This document shows, in pieces, positions 1 to 6,546 of a DNA stretch of 7,611 nt; the first letter of the stretch is position 1, and every line of letters begins with the position of its first letter. Source of the stretch: Nitrososphaerales archaeon (GTDB lineage Archaea; Thermoproteota; Nitrososphaeria; Nitrososphaerales; CADDZS01); NCBI GenBank assembly GCA_030043455.1, contig JASHXQ010000219.1, positions 1-7,611 on the forward strand, in the 5' to 3' direction. A model generated the notes under the pieces. That model searched no databases, was not told the origin of the DNA, and saw nothing but the letters and a program-made list of their open reading frames with translations. The position numbers were made by a program, and so were the translations under genes.

Positions 1-1
1 C

Positions 2-33
2 AGGGCCCGGTAACGACTAATTTGCCGGGCCCT
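2..33. terminator. GC-rich perfect hairpin, possible terminator or RNA stem
   Basis: AGGGCCCGG at 2-10 is exactly complementary to CCGGGCCCT at 25-33, with a 14-nt loop. A short T run (41-44) follows about 8 nt later. A 9-bp GC-rich stem close to an upstream gene boundary suggests a transcript 3' end, but the T run is short and archaeal termination usually depends on T-rich tracts rather than hairpins. The strand cannot be decided because the upstream gene is outside the window. Confidence 0.4.
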
Positions 34-58
34 CACAAATTTTCCACTTTGGTGGAAT
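15..58 (+). repeat. possible degenerate fourth copy of the intergenic element
   Basis: The string ACTAATTTGCCGGGCCC, then TCACAAA and TTCCACTT, can be aligned by eye, with gaps, to the intergenic element found at 2534, 4935 and 6548: the AGTAAATT, GGGGTCCC and CACATTCCACTT blocks occur in the same order. The match is clearly weaker than among the other three, and the right arm of the 2-33 hairpin lies inside it, so the resemblance may be chance. Confidence 0.25.
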
Positions 59-114
59 CGACCTTAGCAGATGAATTCCCCTTCAAATCTCCCCCCTAAT
101 TCGTTTCAAATCTT

Positions 115-2511
115 ATGATTCAGGGAAGGGGGTCCAGAACTAGCACTGAATCTCTTAAATTACTTTTGACACTTTTCTTCGTGTGTAGAATTTTGGAAGA
201 TTACACCTTCAAAAATCCAAAGTCACGTCGACTATTTGAATTTCTGAAGGGTGCCTACGTGAAAGATGATGAGGTACTGAGAGTCCCGCTAGATCGATGC
301 GGATGGAGGAGTTTGGTTCAGATAGCTAAAGGGACGGGATCTCCCCCCAATACTCTCTACGGTAAAAGACCCGGGCAAGTCGGCCCGGATCTTCAAGATC
401 TGATAACGAATGGTCTGGTAGAAATTCGATATTTCGAGGGCGAGCGAGGCCGCGGTGGCGAAGTGATGCGATTTAGAATCTCCGACGCTAGAAGTACTAT
501 GCAAAGAGGGAAACAATCACTAGCTGCAGATCAAGAAGTTGTCGGGAGCCCCAAAGTGCATGTCCACGAACCATCGAATCAGGAAAATCAGATCGTCGAA
601 AAAGGGCAGCGTCATCTTGCCACGATAATGTTTACCGATATGGTGAGTTACACGGCGTTAGGACAAAGAGATGAATCCCTTTCCTTTGCTTTGATCCAAG
701 AGAGCAGCAAGCTGCTTAGGCCCATTTTTCAAAGACACGGGGGAACCGTGATGAAAGCGATCGGAGATGGATTTTTGGTGCAGTTTCCTGATGCCCTAAA
801 TTGCGTGCGATGCGGATATGATATTCAGAGAGCTGTGAGGGAATACAATATTGTTCTTCCGGCCGAAAAACGATTCAGCTTGAGGATAGGGATCCATCTC
901 GGAGATGTCATCGAATCCGGTGGGGATATTTTTGGTGATGCGGTCAACGTTGCTTCCAGAGTAGAGCCTCTTGCCGACAGTGGGGGAGTTTGCTTGACGC
1001 GACAGGTTTACGATCAAGTGCGGAATAAGATCGACCTGTCATTCACTAGTCTGGGTGAAAAATTCCTAAAGAACGTGGAACTCCCAATTGAGGTGTACAG
1101 GGTCGATCTCCCTTGGAGCGAAACAAAGGAAGAATTACCAGGGCTCGATCGGAACAGGATAGCAATCCTCCCATTCACCAATATGAGTCCCGATCCCAAT
1201 GATGAATACTTCGCGGATGGTATGACAGACGAGATCATTTCAACGGTATCGCACCTTGAGCAGGTCGAAGTCATTTCGAGAACATCGATCACCCAGTACA
1301 GGAAGAATCCAAAGCCGATTAGGGAGGTTGCAAGGGAATTGAACGTCGGGACCATCCTAGAAGGGAGTGTGCGCAAGGCGGGAAATCGGCTCAGAATAAC
1401 TACACAGTTGATTGATGCAACAAAAGACCGGCACCTATGGGCTGAAACCTACGACAGGAACTTGGAAGATGTGTTCGCGGTGCAGAGTGAGGTGGCAGAG
1501 AGGGTGGCGAACGCTCTACAGATAGGAGCGCATAGGGCTGAGCACGGCGAGTCACCGCGCAACTTCGAAGCGTATACCATGTATCTCAGGGGGATGCACC
1601 TCTTACGGGAGTACACTCTGTCAAGCTGTCGAGAGGCCACCTCGCTTTTCGAAAGTGCGATATCCCAGGATCCCACGTTTTCCCGTGCCTATGCGGGATT
1701 AGCAAGTGCTTGGATAAAGATGGGGCTTGGAACGCTCGGAGGAGACTTTGCTACCTCATGCTTTAGGGCAGAAGCTGCTGCCACGAAAGCCCTGGAGCTG
1801 GATCCGGAGTCTGCTGATGCGCATGAAGTTATTGGAGCTGTCCACTTGGCCATGGACAGAGGTGATGATGCTTGCATCGAGCTCGAGAGAGCGATTCGAA
1901 TCAATCCTAATCTGTCTTATGCAAACGATATGCTGGGCCTTCATTACGCTACCTTGGGCAAATTCGATGCGGCTACAAAACATCTTCGGAAGGCCTCTTA
2001 CTTAGATCCACTTAATCCAAGTCCGATGCGTGAACTGTCCAACGTCCTGAGGGCCGAAGGAAAACTGGACGAGGCGCTCCAGATAGCGGAAAAACTCAAA
2101 CAGCTCTTCCCGAAGAATCCTGTGGGATACTTACAAACTGCTTGGTGCTTCATTCAGAAGGAGGATTTTGCCAAAGCCAATGAGGCGTTGGAGGTTGGTC
2201 TGAGACTGAATCCCCACGATAACTGGCTCAGGGAGACTCGTGCTATGGCATACGCCCTGTCAGGCAGGAAGAGAGAGGCGATGGAAGAGCTGGAGAGTCT
2301 AATGACAGATGAAGCTGAATCGACCCGGCTGCGCGCCCAAGTGTGGATAAGGACGGCGCTGGGGGACATTGATGGGGCTTTCGACGCGCTCATGAAAGCT
2401 GCAGAACTTCATGCTTGGTGGCATCTGATCAAGTTCGATCCGCTCTTCGAACGGTTGTGGAAAGATCCGCGTTTCTCGGAGTTCTGCAAGAAAGTCGGGC
2501 TTTCCCCTTAG
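115..2511 (+). CDS. winged-helix / class III nucleotide cyclase / TolB-like / TPR protein
   Basis: This is a predicted cytosolic signalling enzyme that should convert ATP to cAMP. A winged-helix domain (about 38-124) has a helix-turn-helix around SLVQIAKGTGSPPNTLYG and a basic wing, FEGERGRGGEVMRFRI. A class III cyclase domain (about 168-330) carries metal-binding Asp175 (FTD) and Asp218 (GDGF), purine-contacting Lys214 and Asp271, and transition-state Asn278 and Arg282. The Lys/Asp pair favours ATP over GTP. A TolB-like domain (about 346-468) starts RIAILPFTNMSPDPNDEYF, and TPR repeats fill about 484-770, ending in the DPRF motif common in this family. The ATG at 115 is the longest start, but residues 1-26 (hydrophobic LKLLLTLFFVCRIL) fit no domain. 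The TTG at 193 (EDYTFKNPKS...) agrees better with the TATA-like box at 155-162, and GTG at 181 is also possible. Residue numbers count from 115. A paralogue follows at 2939. Domain calls are confident; the effector role of the winged helix is inference. Confidence 0.93.
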   Translation: MIQGRGSRTSTESLKLLLTLFFVCRILEDYTFKNPKSRRLFEFLKGAYVKDDEVLRVPLDRCGWRSLVQIAKGTGSPPNTLYGKRPGQVGPDLQDLITNGLVEIRYFEGERGRGGEVMRFRISDARSTMQRGKQSLAADQEVVGSPKVHVHEPSNQENQIVEKGQRHLATIMFTDMVSYTALGQRDESLSFALIQESSKLLRPIFQRHGGTVMKAIGDGFLVQFPDALNCVRCGYDIQRAVREYNIVLPAEKRFSLRIGIHLGDVIESGGDIFGDAVNVASRVEPLADSGGVCLTRQVYDQVRNKIDLSFTSLGEKFLKNVELPIEVYRVDLPWSETKEELPGLDRNRIAILPFTNMSPDPNDEYFADGMTDEIISTVSHLEQVEVISRTSITQYRKNPKPIREVARELNVGTILEGSVRKAGNRLRITTQLIDATKDRHLWAETYDRNLEDVFAVQSEVAERVANALQIGAHRAEHGESPRNFEAYTMYLRGMHLLREYTLSSCREATSLFESAISQDPTFSRAYAGLASAWIKMGLGTLGGDFATSCFRAEAAATKALELDPESADAHEVIGAVHLAMDRGDDACIELERAIRINPNLSYANDMLGLHYATLGKFDAATKHLRKASYLDPLNPSPMRELSNVLRAEGKLDEALQIAEKLKQLFPKNPVGYLQTAWCFIQKEDFAKANEALEVGLRLNPHDNWLRETRAMAYALSGRKREAMEELESLMTDEAESTRLRAQVWIRTALGDIDGAFDALMKAAELHAWWHLIKFDPLFERLWKDPRFSEFCKKVGLSP
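155..162 (+). promoter_or_regulatory. TATA-like box for the first cyclase gene
   Basis: TTAAATTA lies 31-38 nt upstream of an in-frame TTG at 193. That spacing matches the TATA-like boxes of the other three main genes in the window. No comparable box sits at that distance from the ATG at 115. If this box is used, transcription would begin near 185, inside the longest reading frame, and translation would start downstream of 115. Confidence 0.35.
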
Positions 2512-2531
2512 CTCTGCATGTGCACGAGGAA

Positions 2532-2537
2532 TTTTTT
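2532..2537 (+). terminator. oligo-T tract after the first cyclase gene
   Basis: A run of six T begins 21 nt after the stop codon at 2511, which fits archaeal termination at short T tracts. It forms the left edge of the intergenic element, so termination may be one function of that element. No strong hairpin precedes it. Confidence 0.35.
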
Positions 2538-2580
2538 ACCAGTAAATTCGTGTGGGGTCCCGCATTTAGCACTCGGGATT
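2534..2580 (+). repeat. intergenic element, copy 1
   Basis: This copy shares with 4935-4980 and 6548-6594 the ordered blocks TTAC-AGTAAATTCG, GTGTGGGGTCCCGCATT and a trailing GCACTCGGGATT. It lies 22 nt after the stop of the first cyclase gene. TTTACCAGTAAA forms an inverted repeat, and TGTGG-GGTC-CCGCA can form a five-pair stem (one G-U) with a four-base loop. It is part of a dispersed family, not a tandem array. Confidence 0.7.
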
Positions 2581-2823
2581 TGCTGGCAAAGAAAGGGATC
2601 TCTACCTCAATATTCCAGTTATACGGTGCTGACCAAGCCCCAGTACTTTATGAGACCGATTTCTTATGAAAACGCCGACTCCAATGGCGTGAAAAATACC
2701 GAAAAAATAGTTTCGATTCAGGCTGTCGAAACTGGTGAAGGGATAGTCGAACATGATTTGTTTCTTGTCTGTGTGAATTAATGTGATATTACGGACTGCG
2801 GACTGACGAATCTACTCCCCACA

Positions 2824-2835
2824 CCTCAGCTGAGG
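2824..2835. promoter_or_regulatory. 12-bp perfect palindrome upstream of second cyclase
   Basis: CCTCAGCTGAGG is its own reverse complement. It lies about 70 nt upstream of the TATA-like box and 104 nt upstream of the ATG at 2939. This placement would suit a dimeric DNA-binding activator, and the winged-helix domain of the neighbouring cyclase is one conceivable partner, but nothing in the sequence shows binding. Confidence 0.25.
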
Positions 2836-2901
2836 GTTGAGGAAAGCCGCGATAAGTTTCGAATTAGCGATTATGTGCAAAAATGGGATTGTTATTCAAA
2901 A

Positions 2902-2909
2902 TTTTTATC
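2902..2909 (+). promoter_or_regulatory. TATA-like box for the second cyclase gene
   Basis: TTTTTATC with an A-rich stretch just upstream (CAAAA) resembles an archaeal TATA box with its BRE. It is centred about 34 nt before the ATG, giving a predicted leader of under 10 nt. Between box and ATG lies a small inverted repeat, GATTC-CGTC-GAATC (2913-2926), where a repressor could block initiation. The extended string TTATCTTT also appears in the promoter of the isochorismatase-like gene. Confidence 0.5.
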
Positions 2910-2938
2910 TTTGATTCCGTCGAATCGGGATACCTAGT

Positions 2939-4873
2939 ATGTCAGAGAATGGCCGACGCAGTCTGGTTGCAATAACGTTCACCGATGTGGTCGGCTATTC
3001 TTCGCTGGTTCAGCGGAACGAAGGATTAGCCTTCGAGCTACTCGAAGAACATAGACGGGTTCTTCGTCCATTATTAGTACGAAACAACGGCAAAGAGATT
3101 AAGACGATGGGGGACGCGTTTCTCGTAGAATTTCCGAGTGCCTTTGAGGCTCTTCAGTGCGCAATTCAAATCCAGCACTCTCTTCGCGACCTAAATTTTT
3201 CGCGCCCATCAGAGTCAATGATTCGGCTGCGGATTGGCATACACTTGGGTGACATCATCCGTAATGATTCTGATATACTGGGAGACGCAGTCAATATTGC
3301 ATCCCGAATTGAACCTCTAGCAGAACCAGGAGGGATTTGTATTTCTGAACAAGTTCATGATCAGGTCAGAAACAAGTTTCCAATCCAGATGGTACGATTA
3401 GAAAATGTTCAGCTCAAGAACATTGACACTCCCATTGGAGTCTATAGGGTCGTGATTTCTGAAGGAGATCCCGGTCCAACGAAAACGATCCTTTCTTCAA
3501 CAAGAATCGCTATCCTGCCTTTTGTTAACATCAGTCCAGATCCAAACGACGAGTACTTTTCTGACGGACTAACCGAAGAACTGATCGCAAAAGTGTCCCT
3601 CACCAAGAGCTTGAAGGTCATCGCGAGGACCTCGGTGATGAATTACAAGGGAAAAGAAAAGAGCGTGACGCAGATCGGGAAGGAGCTCAATGTGGGCTCT
3701 GTTGTTGAAGGGAGCGTCAGGAAATCAGGGAACAAGATAAGAGTAACAGTTCAACTGATTGATGCGAATAACGAAGAACATCTTTGGGCTGAAAACTATG
3801 ATAAGAACTTGGATGACATATTTGAAATTCAAAGCGAGATCTCAGCTAAAGTTGCAGAATCCCTGGTATCCAATCTCGTTCCTCCAAAATCCCTCGCTGC
3901 ACCCGCCGAGATCAGAGATGGTGCGACTTATGCTGCTTACATGCGAGCCAATCAACTTCGCCACTTAGATCAAGACAAGCCCGTCAGGGAAGCTCTGAAA
4001 CTCCTCGATGGAGTCGTAGTAGAGAGCCCGAACTATGCACGAGCTTATGTTGCGATAGCAGAGTGCTGGCTGTCATTAGCTAACATCGGAACCGAGCCAT
4101 TTCACGAATCCGCTCAGCGAGCTAAAGCTGCCGTAACTAGGGCCCTGGATCTCGACTCAAAACTCGCGGAGGCATACGTGACGCAAGCAGCCGTATTATG
4201 GGCACTCGATGATCCTGACGAATTGATGCTGAGTACTCTGACAAAGGCGATAGAGCTTAACCAGAATCAAGCGGACGCCTACCTTTTCTTGTCAGGGTAC
4301 TATCTCGCCAAAAGTCAGCTTTCCAGCGCGGGAAAAAGTATGGAAAAAGCATACGAACTAGATCCACTTTCATGGAGAGTGGCAGGATATTTGGGGGCTG
4401 TCTATTTCTATTTAGGCAGAGACGGAGATGCTCTTTCGGTATGGCAGAGGGTGCTTCGTATGTTTCCTTCGCACTTGAGGACATACGAATTGCTCGTAGA
4501 ATACTATCTTTCAAAGAGAGATTACAGCGAAGCTGTTAGAGAACTAAATGAGGGCCTGCGAGCGGTCGAAGATGATCAAGGGAAATCGGTACTCAGCGGA
4601 TACATCTACGCAATAAACAGGGATAGATCTAACGTGGAAATTGTGGCAGACAAATTGGAAAAGGACATGAAGAGCGGCACGGTAATGCTAAATCACATTG
4701 GCTACATGTATTACATTTTGAAGGATATCGACAAATTTTTCGAGTACATGATTCGTTCTGCCGAGGCTCACTCTCTGGGAGCGTTTCAACTAAAGTATTC
4801 GCCGTTTTTCGAGCCGATTAGAAGTGATCGGCGATATTTTGAGCTAATGAAGAAAGTAAATTTCGAGCCGTAA
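2939..4873 (+). CDS. class III nucleotide cyclase / TolB-like / TPR protein
   Basis: This is a 644-residue paralogue of the preceding gene without the winged-helix domain. The cyclase domain starts almost at the N-terminus (about 7-170) and keeps Asp16 (FTD), Lys55, Asp59 (GDAF), Asp112, Asn119 and Arg123, so an active ATP-using cyclase is expected. It presumably works as a homodimer, as usual in class III. A TolB-like domain follows (about 188-310), opening RIAILPFVNISPDPNDEYF; over its first 30 residues it matches the paralogue at 22 positions. TPR-type helical repeats fill about 330-610. No signal peptide or membrane segment is visible, so it is predicted cytosolic. The ATG at 2939 is well supported: the cyclase fold begins right after it, and a TATA-like box lies about 34 nt upstream, implying an almost leaderless mRNA. 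The input sensed by the TolB-TPR part is unknown. Cyclase, TolB and TPR assignments are strong; cAMP as product is inferred from the Lys/Asp pair. Confidence 0.94.
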   Translation: MSENGRRSLVAITFTDVVGYSSLVQRNEGLAFELLEEHRRVLRPLLVRNNGKEIKTMGDAFLVEFPSAFEALQCAIQIQHSLRDLNFSRPSESMIRLRIGIHLGDIIRNDSDILGDAVNIASRIEPLAEPGGICISEQVHDQVRNKFPIQMVRLENVQLKNIDTPIGVYRVVISEGDPGPTKTILSSTRIAILPFVNISPDPNDEYFSDGLTEELIAKVSLTKSLKVIARTSVMNYKGKEKSVTQIGKELNVGSVVEGSVRKSGNKIRVTVQLIDANNEEHLWAENYDKNLDDIFEIQSEISAKVAESLVSNLVPPKSLAAPAEIRDGATYAAYMRANQLRHLDQDKPVREALKLLDGVVVESPNYARAYVAIAECWLSLANIGTEPFHESAQRAKAAVTRALDLDSKLAEAYVTQAAVLWALDDPDELMLSTLTKAIELNQNQADAYLFLSGYYLAKSQLSSAGKSMEKAYELDPLSWRVAGYLGAVYFYLGRDGDALSVWQRVLRMFPSHLRTYELLVEYYLSKRDYSEAVRELNEGLRAVEDDQGKSVLSGYIYAINRDRSNVEIVADKLEKDMKSGTVMLNHIGYMYYILKDIDKFFEYMIRSAEAHSLGAFQLKYSPFFEPIRSDRRYFELMKKVNFEP

Positions 4874-4934
4874 CATCAATTGCACGATTTCAGCTCGCGC
4901 CAATCGACTGTCCATGAGGATAATATATTCTGGT

Positions 4935-4980
4935 TCTTACTACAAAATTCGTGCGGGGTCCCACATTCCACTTCTAGGCA
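4935..4980 (+). repeat. intergenic element, copy 2
   Basis: This copy sits in the 126-nt convergent gap, 61 nt after the second cyclase stop and 20 nt before the stop of the - strand surface protein gene. It reads TTAC-TACAAAATTCG, then GTGCGGGGTCCCACATTCC and ACTTCTAGG. The core matches copy 1 except for C for T and A for G at symmetric positions, which still leaves a near-inverted repeat. An AAATTTACT string follows at 4984-4992, resembling an inverted copy of the left AGTAAATT block. Confidence 0.7.
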
Positions 4981-4999
4981 ACCAAATTTACTTTTAGAG

Positions 5000-6211
5000 T
5001 CACAAGATTGAATGTGCCTGCCGATATCTATCTGCCAGTGCTCGCCTGATTATCTGCGGGCGTATTCGAACCGCGATCGCAAAGAACGCCACCAGAGCCA
5101 GTAACGGGATCGTAATCGACAGGATCCCGCCCGGAAATTCAGGGGTGGGAATCGAAGCTGGGGCCGTTGGTTCTAGAAGGATAACGCTATTGCCGCCCAA
5201 AATAACCGTACCGGATAAAGTGACACTATCAACAACGGTAGAAGCTGTGTACGATGCTCCTTCGGTAAGGCCGCTGGAGAAGACGTAGGCTCCCGATACG
5301 CCTGTAGTTACGGGAGACATAGTACCGGGTCCAATCATAGTAATCGACTGACCAACAAGCGGAGTGCCAGTCGCATCTTTCGCTTCAATGGTCAGTGTGG
5401 GCGAGATGGTTTCCGTGGAAGTTTGTGTGATAGTGGACACGGAGGTAATCGTGGAAGTAACCGCGGGGAGGGTAGATGTAACGGTAGAAACCTCAGTCTG
5501 AGTAAAGGTGGTCGTTACAGGCGGGGGAATAGACGTACTGATTACACTGGAAACAGAAGTCGTTGTCGAGGTCACCGTGACAGTCGAGGTGGACGTCACC
5601 GTTTCCACATTGATGGGATCTATTGTGATGTACGAAGCTGTTGTCCCGCCAAAGCACACACCAAAGGTCTCGTCTGACTGGGCATTAGTGACAATAAGTT
5701 GAAGCTCATCACCCGCGTGGATGGTGAACGTCGAGCCCGAGATTTGAAAGGCATATCCAGCAGCATCAGGGCAGGTGGTCGAGGTGGTAGAAACCGTCGG
5801 AGTCACAGTATCTGATGCCACGATGGCATCGCTCTGGGTGACGTCCAACAGTTCCAGAAAAATACTTTCTGATCCAGTTCCGGCGCCTGCATAGTAGAGA
5901 TGGAATATGGCTGTGAAGTCATCTGTCGTAATCTGATTTTGGACACCGCTGTAAAGGAAATACGGATTGTAGCAGCCGGTACTACCGTGTAAGCCTAAAT
6001 CGAGAGATGCGGCTGACGGAACACTCGCGTAAGAAAGATAACCGCCCTGCGAATCCGGACTATTGCAAGTAAAGCCCCCGGTGAGAAAATACGTCTCGGA
6101 AAATGCAAAGGTAGAAGGGAGGCGAAAAACGCCGAAGAGTAAAAAGGAAAACAAAACTGCGAAGAGTAGCAAGGATAATGAGCGATTAGCTCGACCGCTC
6201 TTTCTGGCCAA
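5000..6211 (-). CDS. secreted, membrane-anchored Ser/Thr-rich surface protein
   Basis: This 403-residue extracellular protein is of unknown function. Residues 1-36 form a signal peptide: basic start ARKSGRANR, hydrophobic SLLLFAVLFSFLLFGVF, likely cleavage after STFA. Residues 37-202 are a beta-rich globular region with four Cys (49, 80, 147, 186), enough for two disulfides. Residues 203-270 are a Thr/Ser/Val stalk. Residues 271-347 (TLTIEAKDATGTPLVGQSITM...) resemble a small Ig- or transthyretin-like domain of the carboxypeptidase-regulatory type. PEFPGG (357-362) then precedes a membrane helix (about 363-381) and a short basic tail. No N-X-S/T sequon remains after the signal peptide, so any stalk glycosylation would be O-linked. 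The start is TTG; an in-frame TAG nine codons upstream rules out a much longer form. GGGAGG lies about 11 nt before the TTG, and a TATA-like box is centred about 34 nt before it. The binding target is unknown; an adhesin or envelope role is inference. Confidence 0.88.
   Translation of the reverse strand: MARKSGRANRSLSLLLFAVLFSFLLFGVFRLPSTFAFSETYFLTGGFTCNSPDSQGGYLSYASVPSAASLDLGLHGSTGCYNPYFLYSGVQNQITTDDFTAIFHLYYAGAGTGSESIFLELLDVTQSDAIVASDTVTPTVSTTSTTCPDAAGYAFQISGSTFTIHAGDELQLIVTNAQSDETFGVCFGGTTASYITIDPINVETVTSTSTVTVTSTTTSVSSVISTSIPPPVTTTFTQTEVSTVTSTLPAVTSTITSVSTITQTSTETISPTLTIEAKDATGTPLVGQSITMIGPGTMSPVTTGVSGAYVFSSGLTEGASYTASTVVDSVTLSGTVILGGNSVILLEPTAPASIPTPEFPGGILSITIPLLALVAFFAIAVRIRPQIIRRALADRYRQAHSIL
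5402..5605 (-). repeat. low-complexity stalk-coding region
   Basis: This stretch encodes residues 203-270 of the surface protein, an irregular run of VTST, TVTS and TSTI units broken by one proline-rich step (IPPPV). The DNA is a degenerate GTN/ACN-type repeat without exact unit boundaries, so it may vary in length between strains by slippage. Opposite-strand frames stay open here only because of this composition. Confidence 0.65.
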
Positions 6212-6222
6212 CAGAATTTCAA

Positions 6223-6228
6223 CCTCCC
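6223..6228 (-). promoter_or_regulatory. Shine-Dalgarno-like GGGAGG before the surface protein
   Basis: On the - strand GGGAGG precedes the TTG start by about 11 nt, slightly long for a ribosome binding site. It helps explain use of a TTG codon. If transcription starts 25 nt from the TATA-like box at 6241-6248, this site would lie just upstream of the mRNA 5' end, so either a farther promoter is used or the match is incidental. Confidence 0.4.
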
Positions 6229-6240
6229 GCTAGAGGCAAG

Positions 6241-6248
6241 GTATTTAG
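6241..6248 (-). promoter_or_regulatory. TATA-like box for the surface protein gene
   Basis: On the - strand CTAAATAC is centred about 34 nt upstream of the TTG start, the same distance as in the neighbouring genes. A second AT-rich candidate, GAAATTTTT near 6270-6280, would give a leader of about 40 nt containing the Shine-Dalgarno-like site. Confidence 0.3.
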
Positions 6249-6322
6249 TGTTAGCCCCCGTGAGCCAGCGAAAAATTTCCATCCGAATTTGAGTGTATTC
6301 TTGGATCTCAGTCTATCGCGCC

Positions 6323-6342
6323 ATATCGGGATCCGATATAAT
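6323..6342 (+). promoter_or_regulatory. inverted repeat overlapping a TATA-like box
   Basis: ATATCGG (6323-6329) and CCGATAT (6333-6339) are exact reverse complements around GAT. The right arm runs into GATATAAT (6335-6342), a good TATA-like sequence on the + strand, about 40 nt before an ATG at 6380. A repressor on this operator would cover the TATA box. The repeat also lies about 112-128 nt upstream of the divergent surface protein start and could act there. Confidence 0.35.
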
Positions 6343-6379
6343 CGTTTAGCAGAAAATCAGGATAAGTCGAGTAATTTCG

Positions 6380-6538
6380 ATGGGAAACTCTGGTCTTGTT
6401 GAAGGATTCATCCGATCGAAAATCCCATTAGGAACCATGATTTCTGGATTTGATTCCGGAACCTGCGAGTTCGATTCACTTACACAATTTATCGTACCCT
6501 TTGAGAAACGATCGAAATTTGTCGTTCTTCAAAGCTAG
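6380..6538 (+). CDS. possible 52-residue hypothetical protein
   Basis: An ATG frame of 52 codons begins MGNSGLVEGFIRSKIPLG and ends in TAG at 6538. I recognise no family, signal peptide or membrane helix; there is one Cys, and Gly, Ser and Phe are frequent. Support is indirect: a + strand TATA-like box (6335-6342) lies about 41 nt upstream, and intergenic element copy 3 begins 9 nt after the stop, as copies 1 and 2 lie 3' of the cyclase genes. There is no Shine-Dalgarno site. An open frame this short is expected fairly often by chance, so this stays tentative. Confidence 0.25.
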   Translation: MGNSGLVEGFIRSKIPLGTMISGFDSGTCEFDSLTQFIVPFEKRSKFVVLQS

Positions 6539-6546
6539 AGGACAAA

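Larger units (their letters stand above)
2512..2938. other. 427-nt spacer between the two cyclase genes
   Basis: The spacer contains the T tract and intergenic element copy 1, a tandem CGGACTG pair (2792-2805), a 12-bp palindrome (2824-2835) and the promoter region of the second cyclase. An open frame of 87 codons starts at 2518, but it reads through the repeat, has no recognisable protein features and lacks a suitably spaced TATA-like box, so I do not call it a gene. The stretch from about 2590 to 2790 shows nothing I can name. Its length and the separate promoter argue against co-transcription of the two cyclases. Confidence 0.6.

Noticed and set aside
1..99. Open + strand frame from the left edge to TAA at 97-99, possibly the end of an upstream gene
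   Set aside because: Its 32 codons look non-protein-like (rich in Pro, Thr and Ser), it runs through the GC hairpin, and there is not enough sequence to judge.
1014..1376. 120-codon - strand frame inside the first cyclase
   Set aside because: It is antisense to the well-supported end of the cyclase domain and start of the TolB-like domain.
2518..2781. 87-codon + strand frame after the first cyclase (and an overlapping 84-codon frame at 2415-2669)
   Set aside because: It reads through intergenic element copy 1, has no recognisable protein features and no suitably spaced promoter; the 2415 frame also overlaps the end of the cyclase gene.
5423..5702. Open frames of 84 and 64 codons on the + strand
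   Set aside because: They are antisense to the Thr/Ser/Val stalk and stay open only because of its low-complexity composition.
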